A DNA stretch of 64,000 bases, taken from the NCBI RefSeq assembly GCF_019925205.1, contig NC_083565.1, forward strand, positions 8,909,001 through 8,973,000, read 5' to 3'. Numbering within the stretch: the first letter of the stretch is position 1; every line of letters starts with the position of its first letter. The DNA is from Metopolophium dirhodum. Lineage: Eukaryota; Arthropoda; Insecta; Hemiptera; Aphididae. Below, in pieces: positions 51,200 through 63,429 of this stretch. The position numbers and the translations under genes are program-made. The notes under the pieces are model-generated. The model saw nothing but the letters and a program-made list of their open reading frames with translations, did no database searches and was not told the origin of the DNA.

Positions 51200-53359
51200 G
51201 TAAGTATTTATATATTAGTGTTTTTTAGACGTTTCATAAAAATGAATTTATTATTAATTAATTTGGTAAAAATAAAATGTCCGTATTACCTGTTGTGTTT
51301 TGTGAATGTGTTCAAAATGCAATACTGCTTAATGCGATTTCATCTTAGAAAGGGATAGATAGGTAGGTTTACAAGCAATGATTTTTTTAGATATGTAGGC
51401 CGATTTTGGTTCAATAAGCACGATTACGTCATAAAATATTAAAATATGATTCTTGATAAAAGTCATTTTGTATTATTATTTTTTTTTGAAAACCGTAAAA
51501 ACCCTAATCGTCGATGAAAAAAAGCATGAGCACGATGTGATTGTTGAAATTGTTAGTACCCATATAAATAAATATATTGGGTTACACGGAAAATAATTTA
51601 GCTATTTATGATTTGTTCAAGTTAAGCAGTTCGCTATTATTTGTGGTGTACGCACGCCGACGAGTGTACTGTACTTTAGAAAAAAATGTATTTGAATACG
51701 TTTATAAACATCATATATTATAACTTATAACTTATACTGTGTTAAGTCACATAAATATAATAAAAATGTGGTTTTTCGATAAAAAAAAAATATTCTAGAG
51801 AAACAATAGGTAGTCGAAACTTAAAACCGTTCGAAATCGACTTGTTTTTTATTTGTGAGGAACCCTGCAATGATAAGATGAATGATACTTCGTACACCCA
51901 GTGCGGTAGCAAACCAATTCATCTTATTTACTTTTTTAGCATCACTATATGTACATACTACGTATAACGGCTTATTTATTTATCATACATTTATTTCTAT
52001 TTGAGAGTGTTTTACAATAGAATATCGTGCGTGCTATGCGTTCATAAAATGCTGTTTTGAGACGTTAAACATTTTTCAAGCGATTCCGTATGAAAGTTTA
52101 TTGTTAGTTATAATTTATTTATGCTTCAAATGGAAATGCGATATTACTTTTTAAAGTGTTGTGTTAAGACTATTATCTTAGAGGTAAATATATAAATGTA
52201 AATATGCCTACCCAAAATTATAATTTATTGTAGGTACGAAAATAATGAATCTCATTAGTGGGAAATACTCATAGTACTCGAAATTGAGCAGGTACCTACT
52301 ATAAGTAGAATAATCAAAAGCTAATCAATAATAACGCGTATTAGTTATTACATAAATTTACCATCCATAATATTAGTATGTTGTGACATGTATTGAAAAC
52401 TAAAAATTAACGGCGAGTTTTATGTACATTACATGTGTGCATATGTCATAAATAAATATTATAGGTATAATATTATGACGTATTAGTCTTAGAAAGAGTT
52501 AATATAAAAGTTATAAAATATAACATACTTAACACGTTCACTGTCCATGTGTTAAATTAAATCAAAACTGATCAGTTCTTTGACCCATATGTGGTTCATT
52601 TCATACATTTATTTCCCTGTAGATTTATTTGAATGGACTACATGCTATGAAATTCATAATAACACAGTTGGACTGGGGAGATGATAAGCTTTCTAATGAT
52701 AAAATATTAAAAATATATTACACGGGATTGTATTAGAATTGACGGGATTCAACAAATGTAAACAAGTAGGTAATAGTATAGATTACGATATTTTTCAGAA
52801 CATTTACACAATTTATCCACTGTCGCCATTCGCCAACAGTTGTATGAGTAGTAATGTGGAACAAATATTAATTTCGAAAAGTATTTGTATTTAAATAGTT
52901 GCTAAGGATTTGTATTAAATGAATTTATTCTTGAGTACTTATTGACAAAAGTACTTGAAAGTATACAGCTACTTAAATACAAATGGAAAGTATCTTTTTA
53001 CAAGATTGTACACAATGTGTTGCAATAATATAATGGACAACAGTCGATAAGATTGTAATACCTACAAAGAAAAACGTTGAATATTCTTGAAATGTTTTTA
53101 CAAAATGTAAATGAGTGCGGACGCTGTAATCAAAATCACATTAAAAATTAAAACTTGTTGAATAGATAAAATAAAATATTACAATCAATAATTCATTAAC
53201 AATGTTTATTTCATCAAATAAAATGCTATAATATTTTGTATAACACAATCGCGTAGATAGTATAGTGAATTGTAGCACTTGGGCCCCATATTATACTTAT
53301 GACTAAGTCACTTATATTATATTATTAGTTGTGTAAACATTTTAACAATAATACTAACA

Positions 53360-53450
53360 ATGATGAAGAGCAACCAAGATGGTTCGCCGCAATATTCCCA
53401 CTTACGTTTCTATCGGTACGATCGAAAATTTGCACGGTACAAAACTCACG
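53360..53450 (+). CDS. Candidate first coding exon of second gene
   Basis: A double ATG in good context (AACAATGATG) opens 30 codons reading MMKSNQDGSPQYSHLRF then YRYDRKFARYKTH. A donor CTCACG|GTAAAG follows in phase 1. A possible acceptor is ATTATTAG, ending at 53328. The exon is visibly GC-richer than its AT-rich surroundings, and the peptide is basic and aromatic. If unspliced, the frame would stop after 44 codons at 53492. The family is not recognised. Support is the in-frame join to the exon at 55196 (phase 1 to phase 1, forming Gly31). Confidence 0.33.
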
Positions 53451-55195
53451 GTAAAGCGATAAGAGCAGCTGTCACCGTTTTGCCAGAGCTCTAACCTCCC
53501 AACCACTTTACCCTTTATACGGACCTTATACATACATCTCAGGGTTACATAATGTTAAATTGTATATTATACTTGGAGAAATGAAAATTCACTATTTTTG
53601 TGAAAAGTTTACCATTTGATGAAATGGTCACTTGGTGAAATATAAGAAGAAATTCATTATATTGAAATTTTTTTTTTCTTAAAATATTGTACACTTAATT
53701 TTTACGTTGTAATTCTTATTGTAATTTGAAATATCTTTCGTGCACAAATATATCTAATATTGTATAATATAAAAGTTATGTTTTCTATGAAAGCTAATAA
53801 TTAATAAGACGTTCTGGCGTTACTTTAATAATATATTCGGTCGTGTATCTCATTATAGATGCCACAGGTATACATTATTGCATAAAAACAGCTTTTACAG
53901 TTTAAAATTAATCATTTTTTATTTATTTAATATATTTGTATTTTTGTTATAATTAAAGGCGTTTTATAATTAAAATTAACTATCTGAATTCGATATCGTA
54001 TTATTCAAGCTAAATATAATATGTACATTGTACTTACATCTTTAATAACTAAGTAACTAAATAATTCAACGGTTGTAGTATTGGTTCTCCGTTGACAGTT
54101 TATCACGGAAATAGTGATATATTATCGGTAACCACAATGTCATTCAATATGAGTCAGTTATCATTTATCAGTATAAATGCTAAGCAAGTTAATGTAAAGT
54201 TACTTTCCGAACCACATACAGTTTCACACTGTGTTTGAAATTTAAGTATAACAATAGATACAAGCTACATTCAGGGATATAAAATTTTTAGATTCTGAGT
54301 GAGGCGCTGAATTTATTGGTTTCACTATGATGTGTTTTTACTTTTTTATTTATTTTTGTCTGTTTAAAAAGTTACTTTTAGGAGCAATAAAAATGCTTTG
54401 ACCTTAAGCTTTGAGGGTGGTTTCTAATGTACCTACCTAGTACATTGGATCTAATCAGAACTTTATAGCAATTTAAAAATATTGAAAATACGATACTAGG
54501 AGCGTCTGAAGTTTAAATTTTTACAAAATTTGACATAATTATAAAAATTTGCTAATTATTAGATTCAATTTTCATAGCTCTGCAGACTTGAAAGTTTAAT
54601 TTATATTTTTATATTATTCATTTATACTAATACTAAAGTCATTAGCCCGTCAAGCGTCACTTTCAACATTTTTATCAGTTAGTTGTTCTTATAGAACCCT
54701 TAAATATCAAAAACACAAATGCATAACTTTTTGCTATAGGCTTTTCAAGTTAAATTTCGACAAAATATTATTTAAACGTTACTTTGCTGTAATTACAAAA
54801 ATATTATCCGCAGAGAATAGAACTTTTTACCTCTACGTATATTATTACTATTTACTATTTTACACACTGAAGTTTGCAAAATACTAAGATTAATGTTTTA
54901 AGTATTTATACTACGTGCATATCCACACCAGTCTTCAACTTATAAGTTAATAACGGCTACCTAGTAATATTTTGATATGTACTATAATAAATAGTATGTT
55001 GATTTGTTTTTGGAAAAAATTCAACCAACTGCATTACTAGTTAATATAATTTTTTATATATAATTACTGTTGAAGAGCAATATGTATAATCACAAAGTAA
55101 AATAACTATTGAGTTCTAGGCTTGTGCATGCTTTGTGTACGGTTTTACAACGGTGTGTTCTTTTAAAATGTATATTTTATGTGACTTCTTTTCAG

Positions 55196-55286
55196 GTCGT
55201 AGTGTTCCAATAGTTTCGTATGTAAATACAAAACGTAATTATATATCAATAAATTTGGGACTAAACACGGATTCAGCACTTCAACG
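55196..55286 (+). CDS. Candidate second coding exon of second gene
   Basis: A strong acceptor, GTGACTTCTTTTCAG (ends 55195), is followed by 91 bases. They are open only in the frame that continues the 53360 exon, and read GRSVPIVSYVNTKRNY then ISINLGLNTDSALQ. The donor CAACG|GTAATT leaves phase 2. The other two frames contain stops early. The peptide has mixed, globular-looking composition. I do not recognise the family. Confidence 0.33.
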
Positions 55287-56247
55287 GTAATTTTCATGAG
55301 TTTATATAGTGTTTATATGAGTTTATATGAGTTTTCCATATATTTATGGATATTATGTACATTAATTATTGTGTTGGCCACATTCGACTTTAAGTCGCAT
55401 ATTAACGATCATTAAAGCTTAAATATTCCGGGAAAATAAATATAGTTGATAACATAGAAGGTATAAGAAATATAGAAAACAAAACAAAATAAAAGCATCG
55501 TATATTCCACGGTAGACACAATTTATGGGTTAGGTAAGGAAAATCACGATCGAGAAGAAAAAAGAGTATTCACCGAAACGTTTGAGATCTCATAATAATA
55601 ATAGTATATAATATGACATTGTGTGTAGGTAGTGTAGTATAGGTATACGTATATAACAATAATATTATATTATCCTCGACTTGTAAATCAGCCGGTTCAA
55701 ACGAGAGTGTAGGGAATTCAAACATTTATGTTCATTCTTATACACGACCCCGGGAAAATGCATAGAATAGAGAGACATTTCAAAATATAATATTTTGACG
55801 TATAAAAATGTTTTAAAGATTTTCATAAAAAATGAATACAATAAAAGGGTTCAGACCATCTAGCGAAAAAAAAAACTTTTCAACCTATCTTTATAACATA
55901 ACATAATTATGGTTGAAACAACATTTAAAAAAATATATATATATAATTGAATTAACGAATATTAAAGACATTGTATTTATAAAAATGCAATAGGTTTTGT
56001 TTGACAATATTCGTTTTAAAAAGTTAACTCGCAAGATTCGAATACAAAATGGTTTATATGAAGGCTATTTGTTTGTATTGCTATTATTTTCTTTAAATAC
56101 AACGGTGCAAATTCGATAATCGTAATATCTGAATAATTTAATTAAATTGTACGTATTATAAATTATTAACATTGTCAGTTGTCACTGTTATGGGACGATT
56201 TCTGTTTATTTTTTTAATAATATTAGTTATCAATTGTGTTTTCTTAG

Positions 56248-56344
56248 AGTGATATATTGTGTTATTAATTTACAAGAACAATCTAAAAGTTTATCTGGAA
56301 CTTCTTGTACTGTTTCATATATATTTATTGTATATAGAAATTAA
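56248..56344 (+). CDS. Possible terminal exon of second gene
   Basis: The acceptor is TTGTGTTTTCTTAG (ends 56247). With the phase-2 remainder of the 55196 exon it makes Arg and then 31 open codons (VIYCVINLQEQSKSLSG, then TSCTVSYIFIVYRN), with TAA at 56342-56344. The completed product would be 92 residues with no signal peptide. The composition is AT-driven, and other 3' exons further right are equally possible, so this is the weakest of the chain. Confidence 0.18.
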
Positions 56345-56899
56345 CTTAAACAAATTAATAGAGAACAAAAGGCAAAGTTCTGACACTTGTCTCTTTCAAA
56401 ATTTCGACAATTAATTTAAATAATGAAATGAACCACGGACGTGAAATAATTTTAAAGTTGTCCAATTACGATTCTGTCGCGAGTTATATTGATACAATGA
56501 CACGTCCTTCATAATATATAAGCCAACATAATATTGTAGACAAACATTTTTTTTTTCAAAAATCAATGATTAATGAATTTAATTTTAACTGAAAGTATAG
56601 GTTATAGGTACAATAATATGTACTTATTGGCTCAAACAATTCCTTTTTCTCTGTTTACCGAAATTTCTCTAGGGAAGTTTCTTATATTTTTTATTTTCTA
56701 AAACAAGCAACCTACCCATATAGATATTACGTGCATTCAAAAGTAAGTCTTGTGTTTAGCACGTATCAACGATGAATTGACCGACATAAATCTTTATAAT
56801 CTATATAGTGGATACAATTTACCGTGGCTACGTAAGAGTATATTGTACTTTGCGAGTTACACCAGGAATATACATTACTAAGCGTTTTGTGATCGCTGA

Positions 56900-57038
56900 A
56901 ACGTTAATAATATTATAACCAGTGTGTGTGTATCTTATCGAAAATGTCTCTGAACGAAAACAAACCTTATAACAGACAATGCCCAGTTAAGTATTTTCAA
57001 AAAAAAACTGTCAGTATTTGACTGATATTACGATCGAA
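56900..57038 (+). other. Possible alternative first exon
   Basis: An excellent start context (CGAAAATGTC) at 56944 opens a 25-codon ORF (MSLNENKPYNRQCPVKYF) that stops at TGA. The DNA then reaches a strong donor, GAAAA|GTAAGTAT, at 57039. An A9 tract in the ORF separates it from another frame that stays open to the donor (NCQYLTDITIEK). Either this is a leader exon with a small upstream ORF, or a coding exon with a length change in the A tract. Confidence 0.2.
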
Positions 57039-57059
57039 AAGTAAGTATAAGTATTGTTT

Positions 57060-59860
57060 TAACAAAATTACATTTTTTTTTTCGTTTTGTTTCTCTTGGG
57101 TATCTAATATAATATAGTATTAATCAATTAATGTGAAATTAATAAACATAAACAATATTATTTTGATAACTATTAAGAATCATCTGCGTGTAAAACTGAG
57201 TCGAGTTAGTTCGAATGTAAGTAACATTAAATATTTTCATATTCTTGAAAGGTTTACACTTTTTATACTCATTATGCCACATGCAAAAAATTAATATTAT
57301 AAATATTTGTATTGACTAACAATTGATATTGACACGTTTGACGTTTCTCACCAACATTATTTGTAGCCTTTTCTACTTTTGTTCATTAAGGGTAGAACAG
57401 AAAAGGGTATAAAACATTTTGGCACAGTATTTAAAATGTGTACCTACTGTATCTATATATTATACTTACACGTTTGGGCTTTTCGCCAAAACGTGTTTTC
57501 TTTATATTTTCTTGACGCCACAGTTTTATTTTTGGTAAAAAAAAACCACATAGATTAAAATAGATTGAGTATAAAAACTTGTATTTGATGGTTTAAAAAG
57601 TTTCACGAATTATAACATCATTGTGAATGTTTATGACATTAAATGTAATTTGCAAAGATACGATAGGTAAAAACTAAATATAATTTAAACGGTATATTTT
57701 ATCAATAATTTATATGCCACACAGGTAGGTACATAGTAGATACATTTTTACATTTCTTATATTTTCACTAATTATACAATTTTATCAATAATTGTTTTTT
57801 TTTTACCTAAATATGATTTTGACAATTTTTAGACAAAATTGAAAAATAATAATGTATTTTATTTTATTGTTATAAGTAATATATGACTTTAACTTTTAGA
57901 GCTAACATCTGAAAACGTAATACAATATTATTATTTTAGTTTTGACTTAAAATATAATAACATTATATTTATTAAATAACTATTTAACTTAAGAATCTTA
58001 AAATTCTGTATGAAAATTCCAATTTTTTTTAAATAGTACCATATCTATTATATTTAAGTTGATATGTAGTTATAATAATTGTATTTGTATTTAATGCATT
58101 TTTCAAAAAAATTAAAAAAATAAAATAAATAATAAAAATTCCATTTACAAAAAAAAAGGAAATGGATCATTATTTACATTAAATACTATTTCGTTTATTT
58201 GATATTAATAACAATATAAGTACCTAATAATTATTAATTGTACGTATTTCATTTTCTTTTTATGCATTAAATGCTGATATTGTCATAATTTTGTAGTTCC
58301 TAATAAAATAAAATTTTGTATATGCAAGAAAAGGTTATTTGGTCAAGTGGTACATGAACATTTTCAAACTGTGTAGGTATATTGTTCGCGGTTTTAAAAA
58401 GGTTGAGAACCGTCACACTACACTATACAAGATGTAACAGAAAGACTTGAAGAAAAAAAAATGATGCTACTTATACGTATGACAAAAATTGTTAACATTT
58501 TATGATTAGTAAATAATTTAAGAATGTCAGCAAGTTCCAAAAAAAATATTTTGAAAAAATTTATTAGGTACGTTCCAAATTCATTTAATCTAAAAAATAA
58601 TGATATAATTACCTAATTATACCCAATTGGTCGGAAATTAAAAATAAATATATTTTATTTTATACTATATGCTATTAACCAATATTGCAAAAATTTTAAA
58701 TAAAAAAAAAAACCTAATCCTAATCATCGTTAATGAAGTTAAATATCTTCTTAAGAGTGGTTATTATGTCTAATATGTAGAGTTTAAATACGAATACTGC
58801 ATACTGCGATGTTGATCCTTCATGTAAAAACAATTTGCCGGCAATAATATTTGTCGATCTCAATATTTTGGTGGACTGTATAAATAAGATTTTAAAACAT
58901 ATTAAGAATTTAACTATTTTTATATTAGATAATATATTTTTACATGCGGTGAGACTGTGGGAGACTATGTGACTCTCATATTATGTACACGGTTTGACAC
59001 GGATTTAGACCCAGTATGGTTGAAAAATATGATATAATAAAATTATATAGATAATTTCTAACAGTAATATCGTCGTTATCGATAATACAAGCGTCAACAT
59101 ATCTCCCACCTTGAAAAATTAAAATATTCAGATTATAAATATAAGAATACAAATAAAAAATAAATATTTATGTAAATTATTTTTCTACAAAAGTTAACAC
59201 AAATTGATAAATGAAATAAATGAAATACAATATTAAGAGCATTGAATATAAATAAATTGTACATTTGGTTTGAATCCTCATTTTAATGAAATATATTTTT
59301 AAAATTTTGTAACTTATTGTTGGCCTTAACAAAGATGGGAATAATGCTATCACTATATATAAATTTAACGTATCCCGCGGTGTCCGGTAAAGCATTTCGA
59401 GGCATTTAAAAAGACGTCAGTGGTTAAATGGGTAACCAACTCATTATGGACAACATGGGAACTGTAACACACAAAAACGTAATTAATATTATAATATTTT
59501 TGTACAGTAGTGTACAGTGGCAATTTAATCAAATATGATTAACTTTTTATAACCGTTTCGCTTATATTAGCGGTTGTGATAAAATGCTGCGGTTTCCGTG
59601 TATCCCTTTTCTTATGGTATTACGGTAGATGTTAACTAGCAAGAAGTTTTTGGCCAATTTAAATGGTTATCGATTAACCACCTAGGTATATTCCTTATAT
59701 CGATGAACTATCATTTCTTTCCCGCTACATCAGCGAGAAATTAAGTCCGCGGAATTGATCTTTGTTCCAATATGATGCCATTAATGTATTGAGCTAACTA
59801 TACTAACACGTTGAAGGAAACTTACTCAAGCCAAGAACAAGACAATTACAGAATCGGACT
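57060..59860. other. AT-rich noncoding stretch
   Basis: No gene, element termini or RNA gene recognised. There are poly-A/T tracts and short AT ORFs only. Confidence 0.55.
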
Positions 59861-59869
59861 AAAAATACC

Positions 59870-60500
59870 GACATTGAATTTTGAAACCTAAATTGTTGGT
59901 ATTACACTGTATCCAAAAATTAAGCCGAGATAGTGCCATAATTCGCAGTATTTAATTGAAATATTCATATAAATTGTTCTTTATCCACGCGCCAAACTTT
60001 GTTTTGATAATAAATTACGATGTTCTGGTGTCACCCAAATTTGAAGGTATACTGACGACATGTGGAAATAGCATATATTGATTATGTATACGAAATCTAG
60101 TTAATATTTAATAAAACTTCCTTTATTGTCACCCCTTTTTATACCTAACACATATTGTTTGAGCTGAGGACGCTATTATATCGGCTTTATTAGAATCGTC
60201 AAATACTACGCGCAGGCGAGCGTGGTTCCACTGTTATCGTTCACTACAGCGTAATGCACTAACCATTTTATCATCATATCTATAGGCACTCACTATGCTG
60301 TTCCACGCTACGTTATAATTTGCGATATCGATGTACATAATCACTTGCGCCGCCTCATGCTCTCGTCTCGTAAACACGATCATAAATGAAAAAAATCTAT
60401 GTACATCGTCAGCTCTTGGATTCTTATGTATCGTTGCCGTATAAATATCATGGAACGGTGGAACGTCAAAATTCCTCTTATAGTCATATTATTATGCACT
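59870..60500 (-). mobile_element. Decayed BEL/Pao LTR-retrotransposon polymerase fragment
   Basis: Minus-strand translation, with frameshifts and stops, gives reverse transcriptase landmarks in the correct order. First is a region like M-Y-I-D-F near 60420-60390. Next is LVHYAVVNDNSGTT, equivalent to the YYLPHHAVV..ST motif, near 60270-60225. Then comes LRVVFDDSNK (60215-60186), matching KLRVVFDAS. Next is VYLQIWVTPEHRN (about 60052-60014), matching the M-(Y/F)-x-Q-I-x-V-x-P-x-x motif. Last is FQLNTANYGTISA (about 59962-59922), matching the E-Y-x-L-N-T-V-T-Y-G-x-x-S-A-P-F motif. One minus-strand frame is open from 60488 to 60237 and again to 60132 with a single TAA, but parts of the true protein lie in other frames. 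No LTRs were recognised, so this is a fragment. Confidence 0.68.
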
Positions 60501-60952
60501 CGAAAATATTGGTAGGTACATCGATCGCCGGCAGTTGACTAAAATGCCGTTGCAGCGCCACACGAATTCCAACTACTGTTAAGGACACTTTAAACCCGGC
60601 AGAGTAACATGTTAGGTCAGGGTTAGAAATACAATTAACCACCTAGTGAGAGTTAGGTATTAACGTTGTATTGTAATGTACTGACAACGGGTTAACAACG
60701 GGTACACTGCAGTGCTGGCCTGAAAGTGCATATACAACAGTACATTGTTGGAAAGCCTAATAATGTATTGCAGTAATCGGACAAACGCTCACACACAACT
60801 AGACGGAGTCAAAGGTGGTGTATAATACAAATAAAAAAGTGATTACGGCCAGCCGACGGGGGACACGATTACAAAAACGGTGGACGGGTTCGCCGGATAG
60901 ACACCTGTGTGCTGTGTGAAAAAGCCAATGGTTTTATTACCTATACCGGGCT

Positions 60953-61145
60953 CATTGGTGTAGCTATGAACCATTTGGGAGGGGGGGGGAAATGTTAAAT
61001 AGCTCATTTTGATATCATTAAAAATGTAAAAGTATAACGTATATAGGTAATTAAAAATAAATATGCATTAAGTAAATTAATAACAAGTGTCGAGGGGGAG
61101 GGGGTGCAAATGGTCTTGTTTCCCAACTCCATGAAGACGCCACTG
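60953..61145. mobile_element. Probable short hAT-like MITE
   Basis: The inverted right end reads CAGTGGCGTCTTCATGGAG. The left end reads CATTGGTGTAGCTATGAACC. These are imperfect inverted repeats of about 20 bases with a CAGTGG-type hAT tip. G-rich tracts (GGAGGGGGGGGGA; GAGGGGGAGGGGG) lie just inside each end. The length is 193 bp. The flanking 8-bp sequences are not identical, so a target duplication is not confirmed. Confidence 0.5.
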
Positions 61146-61297
61146 ACATACGGCCTTCACGATAATTTGCCATTGATAACGTCTTTAGATTAAATATAGA
61201 AAATTCAAAATAGGCACAAATATCAAAACCCGTAGAGATAGATTTATTTTATGGAAAAGAATTAATTAAGTAATTGATCTTTATTGATAAAACTTAC

Positions 61298-61440
61298 CAC
61301 TTTATTTGTCGACTACCTTCATCCTTCTGTAATCTACGTTGTGCTACACGTGTTCCCATGGTATCCAGTTCCGTCTTCATATTCTGCACTACTTTTCGTT
61401 GTTTTTGCGACCACGTTTGTCGAATTTCGGGTAATTTCGC
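61298..61440 (-). CDS. Possible minus-strand exon or retroelement piece
   Basis: On the minus strand a frame of about 49 codons reads LPEIRQTWSQKQRKVV, then NMKTELDTMGTRVAQRR, then LQKDEGSRQIK. It ends at a good donor, AAAGTG|GTAAGTTT (exon end 61298). It is highly charged and coding-like. No acceptor was found, and the frame begins after a TAA near 61442. It may instead be an upstream part of the decayed BEL/Pao element to its left. The two plus-strand 66-codon frames over it are shadows. Confidence 0.2.
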
Positions 61441-61499
61441 CCGTGTTTACAGTATCGAGATTCCCGCCTTGTAATTTTCAATAATCTTAGACGTATAGT

Positions 61500-63420
61500 T
61501 ACTCTCCAATTATCAGCTGTTTTCAACAAAATTAAAAGTGGTTAACCGGAGTAAACAGTAAATTACAACTTAATAATATTTTATAGTAGGTATATAGGTA
61601 TAAGTCGAGTCTATGAAATACAGAGAATTTATTATACATACATAAATAATCATACCTGAATAATATTTGATTTTGATACAATGATATTTCAATTGGACAA
61701 ACATATTATCCTAAGCCAATTATAGCTACAAAACTGAAAATAAAATAGGTCTATATTAATTTATATACAGTTAAGTCAGAAGTATGTGTAAAGTAAAACC
61801 TTTACTAGGGTACTAGGGTACTAGGCTTCGGACCCCTCATTTTTTTATAAGAATAGTATAAACTGTAAGAGAAAGTTAGGAGAAATGTATATTAACTATT
61901 AGGACGTATAAATGTATGTATATCGCTCATGAAGGGGGTTATGTGAACTTAGCCACCCTTTATTATTTGTGCCATTGGATATATAATTAGGAATAAATTC
62001 GAAATAAAGTTTATTATTTTTTAGCAATTAATTTAAAATAATGTCATTATTTTTCTATTTGACAATCATATTGTTTTAACAGTAAAAATATATTGTGTTC
62101 GTCTTCTTGAATATACTATACTAATAACAATTATTAAAATGATTACAATCTTAAAAAATATATTTTTATAATCTAGTAAAACATACAATTTACCGATTAG
62201 GTCCCGCCGAATTTTTGGCAATTGATTTTTAATTACTAATATATATTTATTTTATTATTTTTTATTAAAAAAATAACAGTCTATACTAAATTAATAAGAG
62301 GAAAATATGACGACGAATATAATTTAAAAATCTAAGTAAGTTGTTTTCAAGTAAACGTTATGATGAATTAAATTTGATTTTGGAAATGTTATCAGATAAC
62401 TAAATTCAAATTGGCGAATGTATGAATACGCATAATATGCCATATGCATATGTATGGGCTTATTATACAATAAGAAAATAAAAATAAAAATTTTAGATTA
62501 TCTTTGGTACTTGTATATATATATATATTTTATTATTAATCAACCCGTGGCAATTTAATTTCGAATTCCAATTTTCCAACAACAATTTTGGACTGACTCG
62601 TCATTATTGTTAGTTATTTTAATTTATAAAATTGTTTTTGGGATAATGGCACCAAAAAAAAATACTTTAAGTGCATGTGTATTTTGTTTGAATGCGCTTT
62701 TATTGTATATATAAGAATATTTATAATAATTTATTTTAAAAAAAAAATTAATGTTTATAATAGTACTTAGTTGGTAGGTATTATTACCGATATAAATAAG
62801 TTGAAATTATTATTCACACAAAAAATATATACATAATAATATATTATAATGATTTTCCAGTTTAATTAAGTACCTATTAGGTACTTATCGTCATATAAAA
62901 TATAATATATTTAAAAGAAAAAATCCAATAATTATAATTTGTATCTAGGTCTTGTTCTAATATTACGATTTCTCAGTTTAATGAACTATTGTCATATAAA
63001 AATAATATATTTAAAAAAATTCCGGTATATAATATACATAAGTATTATACAACAATATTTAAAATAATAAATTTAAAAAAAAAATTCAATAATTATAATT
63101 TTTATTAATATTATTATAACTTTTATACCGTTGACTTTTTATGCCTAGGACTTTTTAACCACTAACTTTTTACCTCAGACATTTTGTTAGTCTACCCGAT
63201 TATTCTTATCACATAAATTATCAAAAAACACGCCAACTATAGGCACAAAAGACAAGATATGTACCTACCTACGCATTAGTCACACGAAACCGGACGTTTG
63301 TGATTGGATAGAGAACGTCGGAAAAAAATTATAAAAATTATCGTTATAATGTTATTATATGACACAGTTAAAATTTAAAACGCATAAAATAATATGGTGT
63401 ATAGTTAAATAATATGTATA
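61500..63420. other. AT-rich stretch with local direct repeats
   Basis: No gene. A short GGGTACTA tandem lies at 61805-61825, and imperfect direct repeats occupy 62890-63105. The rest is AT filler. Confidence 0.55.
62890..63105. repeat. Imperfect direct repeats (about 50-bp unit)
   Basis: Blocks at about 62892-62945, 62993-63024 and 63058-63105 share the order CATATAAAA-TAATATATTTAAAA, then (in the first and third) CAATAATTATAATTT. This indicates local duplication in AT-rich DNA. Confidence 0.6.
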
Positions 63421-63429
63421 TAATATATA

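Noticed and set aside
60234..60383. 49-codon minus-strand ORF with a hemocyanin/phenoloxidase-like look (RREHEAAQVI..NYNVAW)
   Set aside because: The resemblance is short and breaks down. The surrounding frames give an ordered set of BEL/Pao polymerase motifs that explains the region better.
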